The notes beneath the pieces are model-generated. The model was not told where the DNA came from. It worked only from the letters and a program-made list of their open reading frames with translations, and made no database searches. From Bacteroidetes bacterium HGW-Bacteroidetes-4 (lineage in GTDB: Bacteria; Bacteroidota; Bacteroidia; Bacteroidales; SZUA-534), in NCBI GenBank assembly GCA_002840905.1, contig PHDD01000005.1, forward strand, positions 97,630-161,629: 64,000 nt of DNA, given 5' to 3'. Of the stretch, positions 63,919-64,000 are shown one piece after another. The position numbers and the translations under genes are program-made. Every line of letters begins with the position of its first letter. The stretch's first letter is position 1.

Positions 63919-64000
63919 TTAGAGGCTGTAAATTGAACTCTGTCTTATACAAAAAAATGTTACACTTGTATTAGATAAAAAAAAATGGAATCAGAAGAAT

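Noticed and set aside
63985..64000. Start of a further gene at the right edge (ATG GAA TCA GAA GAA)
   Set aside because: Only five codons are visible, too little to support a gene.

Overview
This is a 64 kb chromosomal segment of a Bacteroidota bacterium. The evidence is a SusC/SusD pair, a hybrid two-component regulator with Reg_prop repeats, several proteins with C-terminal type IX secretion (T9SS) sorting domains, DUF4249, an S46 dipeptidyl-peptidase, and promoter-like TAnnTTTG elements in place of classical -10 boxes. No rRNA is present. Content and style suggest an environmental, probably Marinilabiliales/Prolixibacteraceae-like lineage, but that placement is inference.

Region 1 (1-26.1 kb, almost all on the minus strand) is a beta-mannan utilisation locus. 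Read in the direction of transcription (right to left) it encodes: GH26 mannanase lipoprotein, Na+/sugar symporter, a sulfatase-fold protein with a destroyed active-site signature, GH130 mannosylglucose phosphorylase, SusC, SusD, a T9SS-sorted multi-module glycan-binding protein, a hairpin terminator/attenuator, GH5 mannanase, mannobiose/cellobiose 2-epimerase, a second GH26, GH27 alpha-galactosidase, a GH5-SGNH esterase fusion with T9SS tail, a CE2-type acetyl esterase, a SASA-type acetyl esterase, a terminator, and then a separately transcribed GH5 gene cut by the left edge. Together they fit a galacto/gluco-mannan pathway. Surface endo-enzymes cut the backbone, esterases remove acetyls, GH27 removes galactose, SusCD imports oligomers and the symporter takes up disaccharide. 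The cytoplasmic epimerase plus phosphorylase then convert mannobiose to mannose-1-phosphate and glucose. A promoter with three direct repeats about 21 bp apart lies upstream of the first gene.

Region 2 (26.5-37 kb) holds a divergent plus-strand cassette: a TonB receptor with STN domain, a DUF4249 lipoprotein, an unrecognised protein with MG2-like and barrel-less plug-like parts, and an unknown secreted protein. After it, convergent, comes the large hybrid two-component regulator that probably controls the mannan locus.

Region 3 (37-62.5 kb) is mostly core or general functions: DPP7, an alpha/beta hydrolase, DNA polymerase III delta-prime, an M4 metallopeptidase with duplicated GEVED/FN3 modules, a LytTR regulator beside a T9SS beta-solenoid protein, purine nucleoside phosphorylase, acyl-CoA ligase, a dGTPase overlapping a DUF262 protein, an AIM24-like protein, DUF3820, leucyl aminopeptidase, PdxA, CvpA, PssA, aminopeptidase P, an inhibitory-type serpin, a small lipoprotein, tRNA-Gln and a polysaccharide deacetylase.

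Region 4 (62.5-64 kb) starts at a tRNA-Ala. It is visibly more AT-rich, carries three 35-bp tandem repeats and two operator-like dyads, and has small orphan genes, so it looks like the edge of an accessory region.
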